Shown here: piece by piece, positions 42,942 through 51,894 of the stretch
Layout: each line of letters opens with the position of its first letter
Numbering within the stretch: position 1 is the first letter of the stretch
NCBI GenBank assembly: GCA_002428495.1
Contig: DIWR01000024.1
Coordinates: 135,370 to 199,369 of the forward strand
Reading direction: 5' to 3'
Length of the DNA stretch: 64,000 nt
DNA from: Synergistaceae bacterium UBA6101
Lineage (GTDB): Bacteria; Synergistota; Synergistia; Synergistales; Synergistaceae
The notes under the pieces: generated by a model
Databases searched by the model: none
What the model was told of the DNA's origin: nothing
Seen by the model: only the letters and a program-made list of their open reading frames with translations
Translations under genes and position numbers: made by a program

Positions 42942-43970
42942 CTATAGGTCAAGCTTCATGTCTCCCTGCTTTATAAGTCCGACCTTCCTCATTATCTCTG
43001 CTATAGCAAGGGTCGTCACTGCGGGCAGCAGGAAATGCATCAGCCCTATCTGCATCAGTACATCGGGGCTGCTTCCCATCGCGTCTATCGCCCCGAACTG
43101 TCCTACAAAACCGCTCGTTCCCATTCCTGCGCCGGAAGGGATGTTCTCCATTTTAAAAAGAAGTGTCGATATCGGCCCCAGGATGATGCTTGCAAGCGTG
43201 GGCGGGACCCAGATCAACGGATGCCTCACAATATTGGGCATCTGGAGCATGGAGGTCCCGAGTCCCTGCGAGAGCAGCCCGGAAAGGCCGTTCTCCCTGA
43301 AGCTCATCACCGCGAAACCTATCATCTGTGTCGAGCACCCTACTGTTGCGGCCCCGGCGGCAAGTCCTGAAAGGTTCAGCGCGACTGCGATCGCCGCGCT
43401 TGATATTGGGAGAGTGAGTATCATCCCCATTATGGCGGAGACGATGGCTCCCATCGGGCCCGGCTGAAGTTCAGTGGCGTTCATTATTATTATCCCGATC
43501 CCGGTCATCATCGCGCTTATTGTGGGACCGGCCAGCTTTGCCACAGTCATGCCCGCGATTATGGTCCCTGAAGGCGTCGCTATGATGTCTATCTTTGTCT
43601 CTTTCGATATGATCTTACCGACTTCAGATGCCACGACAGCACCGATAAAAGCCCCGACGGGACCTCCCCATGTATTGCCGGCAAAACCTACGGCCACGCA
43701 GGAGAAGACCACCATCGCAGGGGCTTTGAGAGCCTGTGCTATGGCCACTGCTATTGCAGCTCCCGTCATGGAGCTTGCCAGTCCGCCGAATTCCACCAGT
43801 ATGGGTATCCCGGCCTTTGTGCCTATGGTCTTGAGGATCAGCCCGGTTATCAATGATGAGAACAGCCCTACTCCCATTGCTCCGAGCGCGTCTACGAAGT
43901 AGCGTTTGAAGGAAAACTCAACTCCCTTGCGTTCGAGAAATGCAGAGATTTTGTTATTGCTTTTTCCCAA
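42942..43970 (-). CDS. PfoR / PTS EIIC-type membrane protein
   Basis: 342 residues. I prefer the TTG start at 43970 because AGAGG lies 8 bp upstream; a longer TTG start at 44018 is also open. Nine or so hydrophobic segments, with family text FVDALGAMGVGLFSSLITGL, AGNTWGGPVGAFIGAVVASE and MENIPSGAGMGTSGFVGQFG. This is the PF13303 group, first named PfoR for a presumed regulatory role in Clostridium perfringens and now seen as an EIIC-like transporter. Substrate unknown. It is divergent from the serine dehydratase. Confidence 0.82.
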   Translation of the reverse strand: MGKSNNKISAFLERKGVEFSFKRYFVDALGAMGVGLFSSLITGLILKTIGTKAGIPILVEFGGLASSMTGAAIAVAIAQALKAPAMVVFSCVAVGFAGNTWGGPVGAFIGAVVASEVGKIISKETKIDIIATPSGTIIAGMTVAKLAGPTISAMMTGIGIIIMNATELQPGPMGAIVSAIMGMILTLPISSAAIAVALNLSGLAAGAATVGCSTQMIGFAVMSFRENGLSGLLSQGLGTSMLQMPNIVRHPLIWVPPTLASIILGPISTLLFKMENIPSGAGMGTSGFVGQFGAIDAMGSSPDVLMQIGLMHFLLPAVTTLAIAEIMRKVGLIKQGDMKLDL

Positions 43971-44145
43971 AAGACAGGACCTCTTTTCAGGTTGTTTTGT
44001 GAATGGCTTTGTTGGCAAGCATTGTAGTGAACTTCTGAATAATTAACAACCCCGATCTTTAAAATTAATGACAGCGGAGACTGGATGTGATATTTTTACA
44101 GATGTCAGGAAACAAAAAGAGACATCCACAGGGAGGCAATATAAG

Positions 44146-45684
44146 ATGACAACAGCAAGCATTCTGAACAACGTCATTGGTCCGGTCATGCCCGGAAGCT
44201 CAAGTTCGCACACAGCAGGCCCTTACCACATAGCAAAGATGTGCCGCAGCATGATAGGCGAGCTGCCCTGCGAGATATCATTCACGTTTGAACCGGCATC
44301 TTCAATAGCGGAGGTCTATCACGAACAGGGAAGCGATCTGGCCATGATAATGGGAACGCTTGATTTGCCGCTCACCGACCCCCGTTTCAAAAGGGCCTTT
44401 GACCTTTTTCCATCATATGGGGTGGATATTAAGTTTATTGTAAAAAGCTTTCCTGAGTCATGCCATCCAAACAGTATAAAGATCGAGGCGAAGCTGAAGG
44501 ACGGATCGACCTTTTCTGCAGTTGCCGATTCCACCGGCGGCGGGGCCCTTCTCTTCCGCTGGCTCAACGGATGGGAAGCCGAAATGACCGGCGACGCTTA
44601 CTGGCTCTCTGTTGAAGTTCCCGCGGAAAGATCCGCGCATGTCGGAGAGATACTTGAAAAGTCCGGCAAGGTATCTATAAGCGAAAAAAACGGCAGGGCG
44701 ATGCTTCTTCTGTCAACGGCCGCTCCCGTTGATTCACTGATCATTGAAAAACTAAAGTCCGAAAAGATGCTTTTCGGCTGTTTCTGCGCGATACCTGTCT
44801 TTTTCCCTATAAGAGGAGAAAGGATCTTCACCTCCGGCGAGGAGATGGTGAAATATGCCGAAGAGAAGGGGCTTTCTCTCGGCGAAGCAGCGCTTGAGTT
44901 CGAGTCAGCCCTTCTCTGCATGCCCAAAGAGACACTTGATGCTGAAATGGACAGGCGGCTTCAGGTGATGATTGATTCAGTCACTCTGGGTCTTTCAGAG
45001 AACAGTCCGCAGATGTTCCTCCTGGATCCCGCTGCAAAGAAGATAATGGATGCAGAAAAGGAAGGACGCCTTGCACTTGGCGGCATACATACCAGGGCGG
45101 CGGCGCGAGCGATGGCCGCGATGCAGGTCAACAGCGGACAGGGAATAGTATGTGCTGCTCCGACAGGCGGCTCTGCAGGGGTCATTCCAGGGGTAGTGGT
45201 GACGATGCTGGAAGACATGAAAAAAACACGTGAGGAAGTTGTCCGTTCCATGTGGGCTGCGGGTGCCATAGGCTGGGTACTTGCTACGAGAGGCACATTT
45301 GCCGCTGAAGTATGCGGATGCCAGGTCGAGATAGGCGCGGCCGGCGCCATGGGCGCGGGGGCTGTGGTCGAAGCCGCCGGAGGTTCGGCGCGTCAGGCTG
45401 CCGACGCCGGAGCCATCATGTTCCAGAACGCGATGGGACTGGTCTGCGATCTTGTGCAGGCGATAGTTGAGATACCATGCCATACGAGGAACGGCTCATT
45501 TGCATCCCAGTCATTTATCTGCGCGGATATGATCCTCGGAGGATATTACAACGCAGTCCATATCGATGACACTGTGGATGCGGTCTATTCATCAGGAAGG
45601 ATGCTTCCCATCGAGCTTCGCTGTACATCACTGGGTGGGATGGCAGTAACCCCAAGCGCCCTTTCCATGCCGAGAAAGAGATAA
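44146..45684 (+). CDS. L-serine ammonia-lyase, fused beta-alpha form
   Basis: 512 residues from the ATG at 44146 (GGGAGG upstream). The N-terminal half is the beta domain with GSSSSHTAGP. The C-terminal half is the alpha domain with SGQGIVCAAPTGGSAGVIPG, and cysteines for the oxygen-labile [4Fe-4S] cluster lie in AAEVCGCQVE, MGLVCDLV and IPCHTRN. It deaminates serine to pyruvate. Together with tdh/kbl it shows energy metabolism on hydroxy amino acids. It also competes with TrpB for serine. Followed by a bidirectional terminator. Confidence 0.93.
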   Translation: MTTASILNNVIGPVMPGSSSSHTAGPYHIAKMCRSMIGELPCEISFTFEPASSIAEVYHEQGSDLAMIMGTLDLPLTDPRFKRAFDLFPSYGVDIKFIVKSFPESCHPNSIKIEAKLKDGSTFSAVADSTGGGALLFRWLNGWEAEMTGDAYWLSVEVPAERSAHVGEILEKSGKVSISEKNGRAMLLLSTAAPVDSLIIEKLKSEKMLFGCFCAIPVFFPIRGERIFTSGEEMVKYAEEKGLSLGEAALEFESALLCMPKETLDAEMDRRLQVMIDSVTLGLSENSPQMFLLDPAAKKIMDAEKEGRLALGGIHTRAAARAMAAMQVNSGQGIVCAAPTGGSAGVIPGVVVTMLEDMKKTREEVVRSMWAAGAIGWVLATRGTFAAEVCGCQVEIGAAGAMGAGAVVEAAGGSARQAADAGAIMFQNAMGLVCDLVQAIVEIPCHTRNGSFASQSFICADMILGGYYNAVHIDDTVDAVYSSGRMLPIELRCTSLGGMAVTPSALSMPRKR

Positions 45685-45698
45685 GCGGATAAAAAAAC

Positions 45699-45733
45699 GG
45701 GGCTGCGTGAGATTCGACACAGCCCCTAATATT
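45699..45733. terminator. Bidirectional terminator
   Basis: GGGGCTG (45699-45705) pairs with CAGCCCC (45720-45726), with an A run on the left and a T-rich tail on the right. It serves the serine dehydratase gene and the convergent membrane protein gene. Confidence 0.85.
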
Positions 45734-45734
45734 T

Positions 45735-46085
45735 TTACATTCTGTTTCTCCATCGATGGTTCCTGAAGTGATCTTTCGCGAAATCTTTTGTGTCCTGCGG
45801 GATCAGCGGTGGTTTTCCCTCGTCTATCCTGTAGTTCCTGTAATAGATCATAAGGTCGCAGCTTACAAGAAGGGCGTTAAAGGTATAGGGCAAGATAAGG
45901 AAGCTCCCGTCGGCCCTGAGCAGTACCCTGGTGATCCCTGCGGCATATCCGGCGAGTACTACAGCGAGAAAGAAAAGACTTTTGCCTTTTCTTGTTTTGC
46001 TCATCCATGATTTATGGATAGAGGCGGGCCATGCTGCCGCGAAGCATATCAGCATTATCGATTCAAGCGCACTGTCCCAGAACAT
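45735..46085 (-). CDS. Three-span membrane protein, PQ-loop/SemiSWEET-like
   Basis: 116 residues with three hydrophobic segments. The text ESIMLICFAAAWPASIHKSW, then SKTRKGKSLFFLAVVLAGYA and FNALLVSCDLMIYYRNYR resembles single three-helix PQ-loop units, which pair up to form small transporters. The positively charged tail (DHFRNHRWRNRM) is cytoplasmic by the usual charge rule. Substrate unknown. It lies 21 bp downstream of the next gene and may be co-transcribed with it. Confidence 0.6.
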   Translation of the reverse strand: MFWDSALESIMLICFAAAWPASIHKSWMSKTRKGKSLFFLAVVLAGYAAGITRVLLRADGSFLILPYTFNALLVSCDLMIYYRNYRIDEGKPPLIPQDTKDFAKDHFRNHRWRNRM

Positions 46086-46106
46086 AAATTAAAAGTCCCC
46101 TCCGGC

Positions 46107-47087
46107 CTAAATGATCGTTCTCTGAGCGGGGTGCGCAATTTCAGGAAGCAGTTCCCAGATAAGTTCCCTCTTCTCTGTTACATTTTCAAGCGCTTCCATT
46201 GAAACGGTCCATATCTCACAGGGATTCGCGTTCTCAACGAGTTTTTCTCCGAATTTTCCGAGCTCTTCTGCCATAGCTGCAGCCTCATCTTCCCTCTCTG
46301 TTGTGAAGATGAGCCAGCTGACGCTGTCCTGCTCCTGGGTATCCCTGTCCACGTAGCCCGGGATCATCATCCGTCTCAGTGTGTTGAGCCATAAATGGAA
46401 TTTTGCGACAGCCGCAAGATTTTTTTCTGTCTCGTGTTCAGGGAATATGAATAGAAACCTGTCCGTGTTGATAACTTTCATCCTGTCATTGGGATGGCCC
46501 CCGAAATCCCTGTACTGCATGAAATCGTAGTGGCAGAGGTAGAGCAGGTCGATATTCAGTCTGCCGGGCTCCATTGAGTTTACTTCACACCACGAGCTCA
46601 GCCTTTCCGGGGTCACGAGGTCTGTTCTTCTTCCCTCTATAAGGGCAGGCTTGAACTCCTCATTGATCTTCCTGTAGAGAGGGGAGTCTGTGTAGCTCCA
46701 TTCCGGCGTCCCGTTTTTGAAGGAAATGAGTTCCTCTCCCTTGAGGTCCGGATAAAAATCCAGGTCCTGCCCCGCATGATAGGTTTTGATCCCCCACCTC
46801 TGAAGGTGCGCGTTGTCCAGAAGCAGGCGGAGCTTTGTCCTCTTCACGCTTCTTAAGGGATCAGAGGGTTTGCCCCCGGGCATGCCTTCCAGAAAAAGTT
46901 CGTCCCTTGCTCTTTCAAACTCAGCCTTTCCTCTCTCCGTCAGGCTGTATATCCCGTCGGAAAGTTCGAGTGAACCTGATCTGACAAGCTCGTCAAGCCA
47001 CGAGGCATCCTCTCCGGCAAGTTTGAGAAGTTCGGCTGTCCAGCATGGATCCTGTTCGTCAAACATCGTTAATACTATTTCTGACAC
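46107..47087 (-). CDS. Unknown soluble protein with winged-helix-like N-terminus
   Basis: 326 residues. The first 70 residues read like a winged helix (LLKLAGEDASWLDELVRSGS, then YSLTERGKAEFERARDELF). The middle has LDNAHLQRWGIKTYHAGQDL and NIDLLYLCHYDFMQYRDFGG. No known catalytic motif. I do not recognise the family, though similar proteins seem confined to Synergistota in my memory. It could be a ligand-sensing regulator. It lies between a truncated YeiH gene and the PQ-loop-like gene, all on the minus strand with short gaps. Confidence 0.7.
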   Translation of the reverse strand: MSEIVLTMFDEQDPCWTAELLKLAGEDASWLDELVRSGSLELSDGIYSLTERGKAEFERARDELFLEGMPGGKPSDPLRSVKRTKLRLLLDNAHLQRWGIKTYHAGQDLDFYPDLKGEELISFKNGTPEWSYTDSPLYRKINEEFKPALIEGRRTDLVTPERLSSWCEVNSMEPGRLNIDLLYLCHYDFMQYRDFGGHPNDRMKVINTDRFLFIFPEHETEKNLAAVAKFHLWLNTLRRMMIPGYVDRDTQEQDSVSWLIFTTEREDEAAAMAEELGKFGEKLVENANPCEIWTVSMEALENVTEKRELIWELLPEIAHPAQRTII

Positions 47088-47099
47088 GATCGTCTCCCC

Positions 47100-47486
47100 C
47101 TAAATGTTGATGTGCGGCATAAAGCCTTTTATTACGGCTGTAAGAGAGAGGATGGAAAGGTCCCTCTCTACGCCGAAGACCCTGCCAAGAGCCATTCCAA
47201 TTATAAGGGTCAGTGATATGGATATCATAGTCACCCAGACAGAAGTAAGGCCCACCCTTATGACTGCGTCCAGGTTCATCCCGAATCCCAGAAGTATCAC
47301 TGTTGCCTGGAGAAGTTTTTTAGACACCTTTCCGGTGCCTTCGGCGGCAGGGTTTCCTGCCAAAAGGGCTGCGACTGCGCCAAGGAGCAAGCCCCATGCC
47401 GGGTTCGGCGTAAGGATCGAGAGCAACGCTGCCGCTGCCAGCCATATTTTAAGATCTGATGTGATGTTTTTTAAGCGATTTTCCAA
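47100..47486 (-). pseudogene. Truncated YeiH-family (UPF0324) membrane protein gene
   Basis: 128 residues covering only the start of a protein that is normally about 340 long. LLGFGMNLDAVIRVGLTSVW is the family signature after the first helices. The frame ends in VERDLSILSLTAVIKGFMPH and NI, shortly before the position where GTAICGGSAIAA-like text is expected. The unknown gene follows 12 bp later, so the rest was deleted rather than frameshifted. A functional short form is unlikely. Confidence 0.7.
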
Positions 47487-47635
47487 AACAGGGCCTCCAA
47501 AAATAAATGGTCGTTCAATAATAAAGGTAAATTATAATTCCACAAGTGGCATATTTGGCCTATTTTCTTCCTTCCGGATCTAGTGCTGATATATTATTAG
47601 TGTGAAAAACCCCCATCACTTTATCCCATTTAATG

Positions 47636-47664
47636 TTGACCATCCCGGAAAAATGGAATAGAAT
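47636..47664 (+). promoter_or_regulatory. Promoter of the Rrf2-type regulator gene
   Basis: TTGACC at 47636-47641, 17-bp spacer, TAGAAT at 47659-47664. The transcript would start near 47671, 15 bp before the ribosome site. Confidence 0.68.
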
Positions 47665-47699
47665 ATCCGGTATTCCGTTATTGCGAGGAGGAGAATGAA

Positions 47700-48182
47700 C
47701 TGAATCCCATCGTCAGCTTGCCGGATCCCCTGATCCTGGGCCTGCATGCTCTTGGAGAGCTTGCCACTAACCCGGACAGATGTCTTTCCACACAACAGAT
47801 AGCAGCATCGATAGGCTCCACGGAGCCGCATCTTTCAAAAGTCCTCCAGCGCCTTAACAAGGGAGGGATGGTCAAGTCTGTGCGCGGTCCCGGCGGCGGT
47901 TACAAGTTGAATTGTGTGCCGGATGAAACTCCCCTACGCAACATCTTTGAGCTTCTTGGCGGCCCCTTCGACTCGAAGGGATGCGGCCTTGACGGGTGCA
48001 GAAATAAGACCTGTTTTATCGGCGAGATGATGGACGAGCTAACAAGGGCTTTCCTGAGATATCTTGAGTCACGCACATTGACGGACTTTACAAGGTATTA
48101 TGGCAACTCTATTCCCGTGGAAATTGAAATATCTGTTATAACTCCGAGCCTTGGGCAGAAACATCCTAATTTCAGCACATAA
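47700..48182 (+). CDS. Rrf2-family regulator with cysteines
   Basis: About 155-160 residues. The helix-turn-helix is STQQIAASIGSTEPHLSKVL, followed by the wing SVRGPGGGYKL. Three cysteines in GCGLDGCRNKTCF occupy the place of the IscR/NsrR Fe-S ligands. The start is unclear: a strong AGGAGGAG at 47686-47693 is followed by ATG AAC TGA in another frame. In the correct frame only a CTG at 47700 or a TTG at 47718 is available. Either a rare start is used or a base was lost. It probably senses redox or Fe-S status; a target could be the porin gene downstream. Confidence 0.8.
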   Translation: MNPIVSLPDPLILGLHALGELATNPDRCLSTQQIAASIGSTEPHLSKVLQRLNKGGMVKSVRGPGGGYKLNCVPDETPLRNIFELLGGPFDSKGCGLDGCRNKTCFIGEMMDELTRAFLRYLESRTLTDFTRYYGNSIPVEIEISVITPSLGQKHPNFST

Positions 48183-48238
48183 GATCCAAATAATACAGAT
48201 CAAACACAAACATTTAATTGAGGAAGGATTGAATATTT

Positions 48239-49495
48239 TTGAAAAAGTTAAGGGTTTTATCTTGTCTGATTATGTTTGCTCTGATCTTGGTGCCCAACGC
48301 AGCATTCGCCGATGGATTTGCTATCTATGAATGGTCTGCGGGAGGAGTTGCAATGGGAGAAGCCTATATGTTCGCCGAAAACGATCCCTCCCTTCTCGCA
48401 TACAACCCTGCAGGCATCACAAGGCTTCAGGGAAGCTGGTTCAGCGGAGGCCTTTCTTACATCAACCCGAGAAGCAGAGTTGATTTCCACGGCGGCAGCG
48501 GAGACGGACAGACATGGAGCAATGATGAGGCCCCCGGATATGTTCCCAGCCTTTTTTATGTCAGACAGCAGAATGACAAGCTCTGGTGGGGAATAGGAGT
48601 ATTCTCCAGATTTGGGAACGCGACGCAATACGATCCTGAATGGCCCGGACGCTTCAACAGCTATCTGGCTAAGATCACAGGTCTGACAGTCCAGCCTGCA
48701 GTGGCGTACAAGGTCACAGACAAACTTTCTATAGCGGCAGGGCTTGATATAAACTACATCAGGCTGGAAATGAGAAAGGGCATCCCCGGAGTCATAGCTT
48801 ACAAGTACGGACTTTCTCCGGGCACAGATGTCGATTTTCAGCTTGACGGAGAAAATATAGCCCTTGGATGGAACCTGGGCTTCAACTACGATTTTACAGA
48901 GAACACATCATTTGCCGCAGTTTACCGCTCCTAGATCAAGCAGGATATGGATGCAGATGTGGACCTGAAAAATGGAGGGACCAGATCCACGAAGGCACAT
49001 GGCGCAGTGACGCTCCCCGACAGCCTGACGTTCGGTTTCGGCCACAGGTTCAATGAAAATACCAGGGCGGAGATCGGTGCCACGTACACAAAGTGGAGCA
49101 CTTATGACAAGTTGGAAATGACCTACGATGATTACCTGCCGACATCCTCCGATCCCAAAAACTGGGAAGACGTCTGGCGTTATCAGGTCGGTATAGAACA
49201 CAAGATCAACGACACATGGAGCATAATGGGCGGTTACGCTTACGACAACAGCCCGATACCCGATGAATACATGGATTTTGCAGTCCCGACAGGGGACAGG
49301 CAGACTCTGAGCATAGGCTTCAAGAGGCGCAGCGGGAACTCCGAACTTGCCTTCGCGTGGGGATACATGTGGGTAAAAGACAGGGTCATTAAAGCAAAGG
49401 CATCGGACATTTACGGAGGGACTTTCACGACAGCAGATACGCACGACAGCACCTCCCACATCCTGTCCTTGAGTTATATAGTCCATCTTAAATAA
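48239..49495 (+). pseudogene. OmpP1/FadL-type outer membrane porin, interrupted by one stop
   Basis: Starts at a TTG after GAGGAAGG. The signal peptide KKLRVLSCLIMFALILVPNA with AFA cleavage is followed by DGFAIYEWSAGGVAMGEAYM and the NPAGITRL motif of FadL/TodX channels for hydrophobic molecules. At 48932-48934 an in-frame TAG replaces the residue after AAVYRS, where relatives have Glu (YRSE). The frame then continues undisturbed to the natural end SLSYIVHLK at 49495. All else is intact over 418 codons. It is a recent nonsense mutation, a base-call error or, less likely, a read-through gene. Confidence 0.85.
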
Positions 49496-49517
49496 CTGCA
49501 ATATTTTAATAAATGAG

Positions 49518-49553
49518 AAAACGGTTTCGCCTTAAAGGTGGGGCCGTTTTTTT
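49518..49553 (+). terminator. Intrinsic terminator after the porin
   Basis: AAAACGG pairs with CCGTTTT around an inner CC/GG pair, followed by a run of T. Confidence 0.75.
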
Positions 49554-49693
49554 ATATTTCAGTAAATTGTATAATTTGCACCATCACTCTTGCCAATTTT
49601 TTTTATTGTTGTAAGCTATATGGAGGGCGGTAAAGACGCCGCAGTTGTTTTTTGTGCAAAAATATTATTTATTTCCCGGGGAGGAAATTTTCA

Positions 49694-51355
49694 ATGGCTA
49701 CACAGGGGCATTTCGTGGATCTCGAGAGCTTTAAAAAACTCAACGCCATTCCTATAAGGACCACTATCGAGACAGCTTTCTACGGAAACAATGTGGTCAG
49801 GATCAAAGATCTCTGCCAGGCTTATGAACTTGCAAAGAGCAGCCCGGGAACTATCGAGCTTACAGGTATGCCTGTCCTTCGTCCCACAGAGCTGGGACTT
49901 CCGGAAGGCGCCAACGTTATGCTTTTCAACGACGGTGCCGTCTTCGGCAGATGCGCAGCGGCAAGAAGGATCGTCGGCTATCCCAATGTTTCGGTCCCGG
50001 AGTATGCGACTCTTCTCAGAGAGGCAATTTACAATTCAAGATTCAGGAAGTTCTATTCAGCGGAAGCCGTTATTGGCCTTGAAGAGGACTTCATGGTCAA
50101 GGCAAACGTTATGGTCCCTGAGAAGTTTGAGAATTCCATTTACAACTGGATGCTGAATTTCCAATACATGAACGATGAATACAGGGAACGCTATGCAAAT
50201 TCCAGACCTCTCCCCAAGGACGGAGACCTTTTTGTATTTATCGATCCGGAATGGACACATCCAGATTATCCCCTCGGTCTTGCTTTCTTCTCCCCGGAAC
50301 AAAACTGTGCTGCGATCCTCGGAATGAGGTATTTCGGAGAGTTCAAGAAGGGTACCCTGACACTTGCATGGGGAGTGGGCGCCAGAAACGGCTACGCTGC
50401 ATGCCACGGAGGGGTCAAAAGATACAAACTGAAGGACGGAAGCGATAAAAAATTCGTCATGGCGGTCTTCGGTCTTTCCGGTTCAGGAAAATCCACACTG
50501 ACACATGCAAAACATAAGGACAAGTACGATGTCACAGTGCTTCATGATGACGCAGTCGTGATCAATGTAAAGGAAAAATATGCAATAGCCCTTGAACCTG
50601 CTTATTTTGACAAGATGCAGGACTATCCAATGGGCTGTGAGGACAATAAATTCCTCCTGACTCTTCAGAACTGCGGTGTTGCCATAGACGAGAACGGCAA
50701 GCTTTTCGTTGTCAGCGAAGACATAAGGAATGGCAACGGACGTGCAGTGAAATCAAGGTTCTGGTCACCGAACAGGATAGACCGGATCGATGAGCCGCTC
50801 AATGCCATCTTCTGGCTTATGAAAGACCCCACGATCCCGCCAGTGCTTAAGATAACCGGAAACTCGCTCGCATCGGTAATGGGAGCGACCCTTGCCACAA
50901 GAAGGACTTCTGCTGAGAGGCTCGCTCCCGGAGTAGACCCGGATGCTCTTGTAATAGAGAGCTACGCCAACCCGTTCAGGACGTATCCCCTTGCGATGGA
51001 TTACATAAGATTCAGATCTCTTTTTGAGGACGGAGTCGATTGCTACATACTCAACACCGGTTCTTTCCTTGATAAGAAGGTAGAAAAAAATACAACTCTT
51101 AAGATACTGGAAGATATCGTCGAAGGCAAGGCAAAATTCGTGCCGTTTGGCGGGATACCGGGAATGGAAGTGCTGAACGTGCCCGGATTTGATATCGATT
51201 TCAAGAACTGGACCTTCAAACAGCAGTTCATAAACAGGATGAACGACAGGATGCAATTTGTAAAATCAAGACAGACAGATCTGGGCGGGATGGACGCACT
51301 TCCGCCGGATGCGCTGAACGCGATCCAGTCAGTCATAGACTACCTGAAAAAATAG
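49694..51355 (+). CDS. pckA: Phosphoenolpyruvate carboxykinase (ATP type)
   Basis: 553 residues from the ATG at 49694 (GGGGAGGA upstream). The P-loop GLSGSGKST lies in AVFGLSGSGKSTLTHA, followed by the metal-binding LHDDAVVI. Adjacent are RFWSPNRIDRIDEP and the C-terminal NTGSF. It interconverts oxaloacetate and PEP. In amino-acid fermenters it feeds gluconeogenesis or, in reverse, makes ATP from PEP carboxylation. The first 200 residues differ from the E. coli type, as in the longer divergent branch of the family. Repeat DNA starts three bases after the stop. Confidence 0.9.
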   Translation: MATQGHFVDLESFKKLNAIPIRTTIETAFYGNNVVRIKDLCQAYELAKSSPGTIELTGMPVLRPTELGLPEGANVMLFNDGAVFGRCAAARRIVGYPNVSVPEYATLLREAIYNSRFRKFYSAEAVIGLEEDFMVKANVMVPEKFENSIYNWMLNFQYMNDEYRERYANSRPLPKDGDLFVFIDPEWTHPDYPLGLAFFSPEQNCAAILGMRYFGEFKKGTLTLAWGVGARNGYAACHGGVKRYKLKDGSDKKFVMAVFGLSGSGKSTLTHAKHKDKYDVTVLHDDAVVINVKEKYAIALEPAYFDKMQDYPMGCEDNKFLLTLQNCGVAIDENGKLFVVSEDIRNGNGRAVKSRFWSPNRIDRIDEPLNAIFWLMKDPTIPPVLKITGNSLASVMGATLATRRTSAERLAPGVDPDALVIESYANPFRTYPLAMDYIRFRSLFEDGVDCYILNTGSFLDKKVEKNTTLKILEDIVEGKAKFVPFGGIPGMEVLNVPGFDIDFKNWTFKQQFINRMNDRMQFVKSRQTDLGGMDALPPDALNAIQSVIDYLKK

Positions 51356-51358
51356 CTA

Positions 51359-51560
51359 AAGGCGGGCTGAAACTGCGTCCGCCGGGAGTCAATTGGCAAG
51401 CGATAGGCAAGCAATTGGCAAGCAATTGTAAAAGCAGGCGGTAACCTAGTCAGCCGGGGAATTTGCAGCCTCTGGCTGCGGTGAATTCGCGACAGTTGTC
51501 GCTGGTGAATTTGCATCGCTTCGCATCGCGGAGAATTTGCAGCTTTGCAAGCTGCGGTGA
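51359..51560 (+). repeat. Most complete variable-hairpin array
   Basis: In order: AAAGGCGGGC with CCGCC; GGCAAGC units at 10-bp steps (51391-51425); a GCAGGCGG/CAGCCGGGG step; then GGGGAATTTGCAGCC..GGCTGC, GGTGAATTC GCGACAGTTGTCGC, GGTGAATTTGCATCGC.., GGAGAATTTGCAGC..GCTGC; and the end GGTGAATTGGGTCTTGAATC. It starts three bases after the pckA stop. Four palindromes of unrelated sequence share one linker. Confidence 0.85.
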
Positions 51561-51579
51561 ATTGGGTCTTGAATCGGGG

Positions 51580-51880
51580 ATCTAAAATCCCCGTCTTTCC
51601 GGCCTTTGTCTTTTTATCGTCTCCCTCGAGTGCTCCTATCGGGGGTCCAGTGTCTCTGGTTTTAGTTTCTTACTGTCTTTACAAGGCCTTAAACAGAAGA
51701 CGCTCCCCGATCTCAAAGCGCATTCGAAATGGTTCGAGCACTAAGGTTAATTTAATAAGTTTTCCTGACGGAAAATAGTGCTCTCCCGATTTATGCATTC
51801 GGGGACGACGGGGTTTTTAAAGGTTCCACGACTGCTCAGCTATTGCTTAGCCACGCTTAGCTATTGCTAAGCCGTATTTA
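51580..51880. repeat. CCCTCGAGTGC fold-back element and a GCTTAGC heptamer array
   Basis: 51600-51812 has the CTCGAGTGCTCCTATCGGGG start and the ATTCGGGGACGACGGGG end of the fold-back family, with extra unrelated text inside (CATTCGAAATGGTTCGAGCA, also seen at 15.1 and 53.5 kb). 51836-51880 holds GCTTAGC-type heptamers at 10-bp steps, ending about 10 bp before the ribosome site of the aminotransferase. Confidence 0.7.
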
Positions 51881-51894
51881 GAGGGGGGATCGGC

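Noticed and set aside
48932..48934. Pyrrolysine or another recoded amber codon in the porin gene
   Set aside because: No pyl genes in the window, the site corresponds to an ordinary Glu, and several genes here (yoeB excepted) end in functional TAG stops, for example trpB and pckA.
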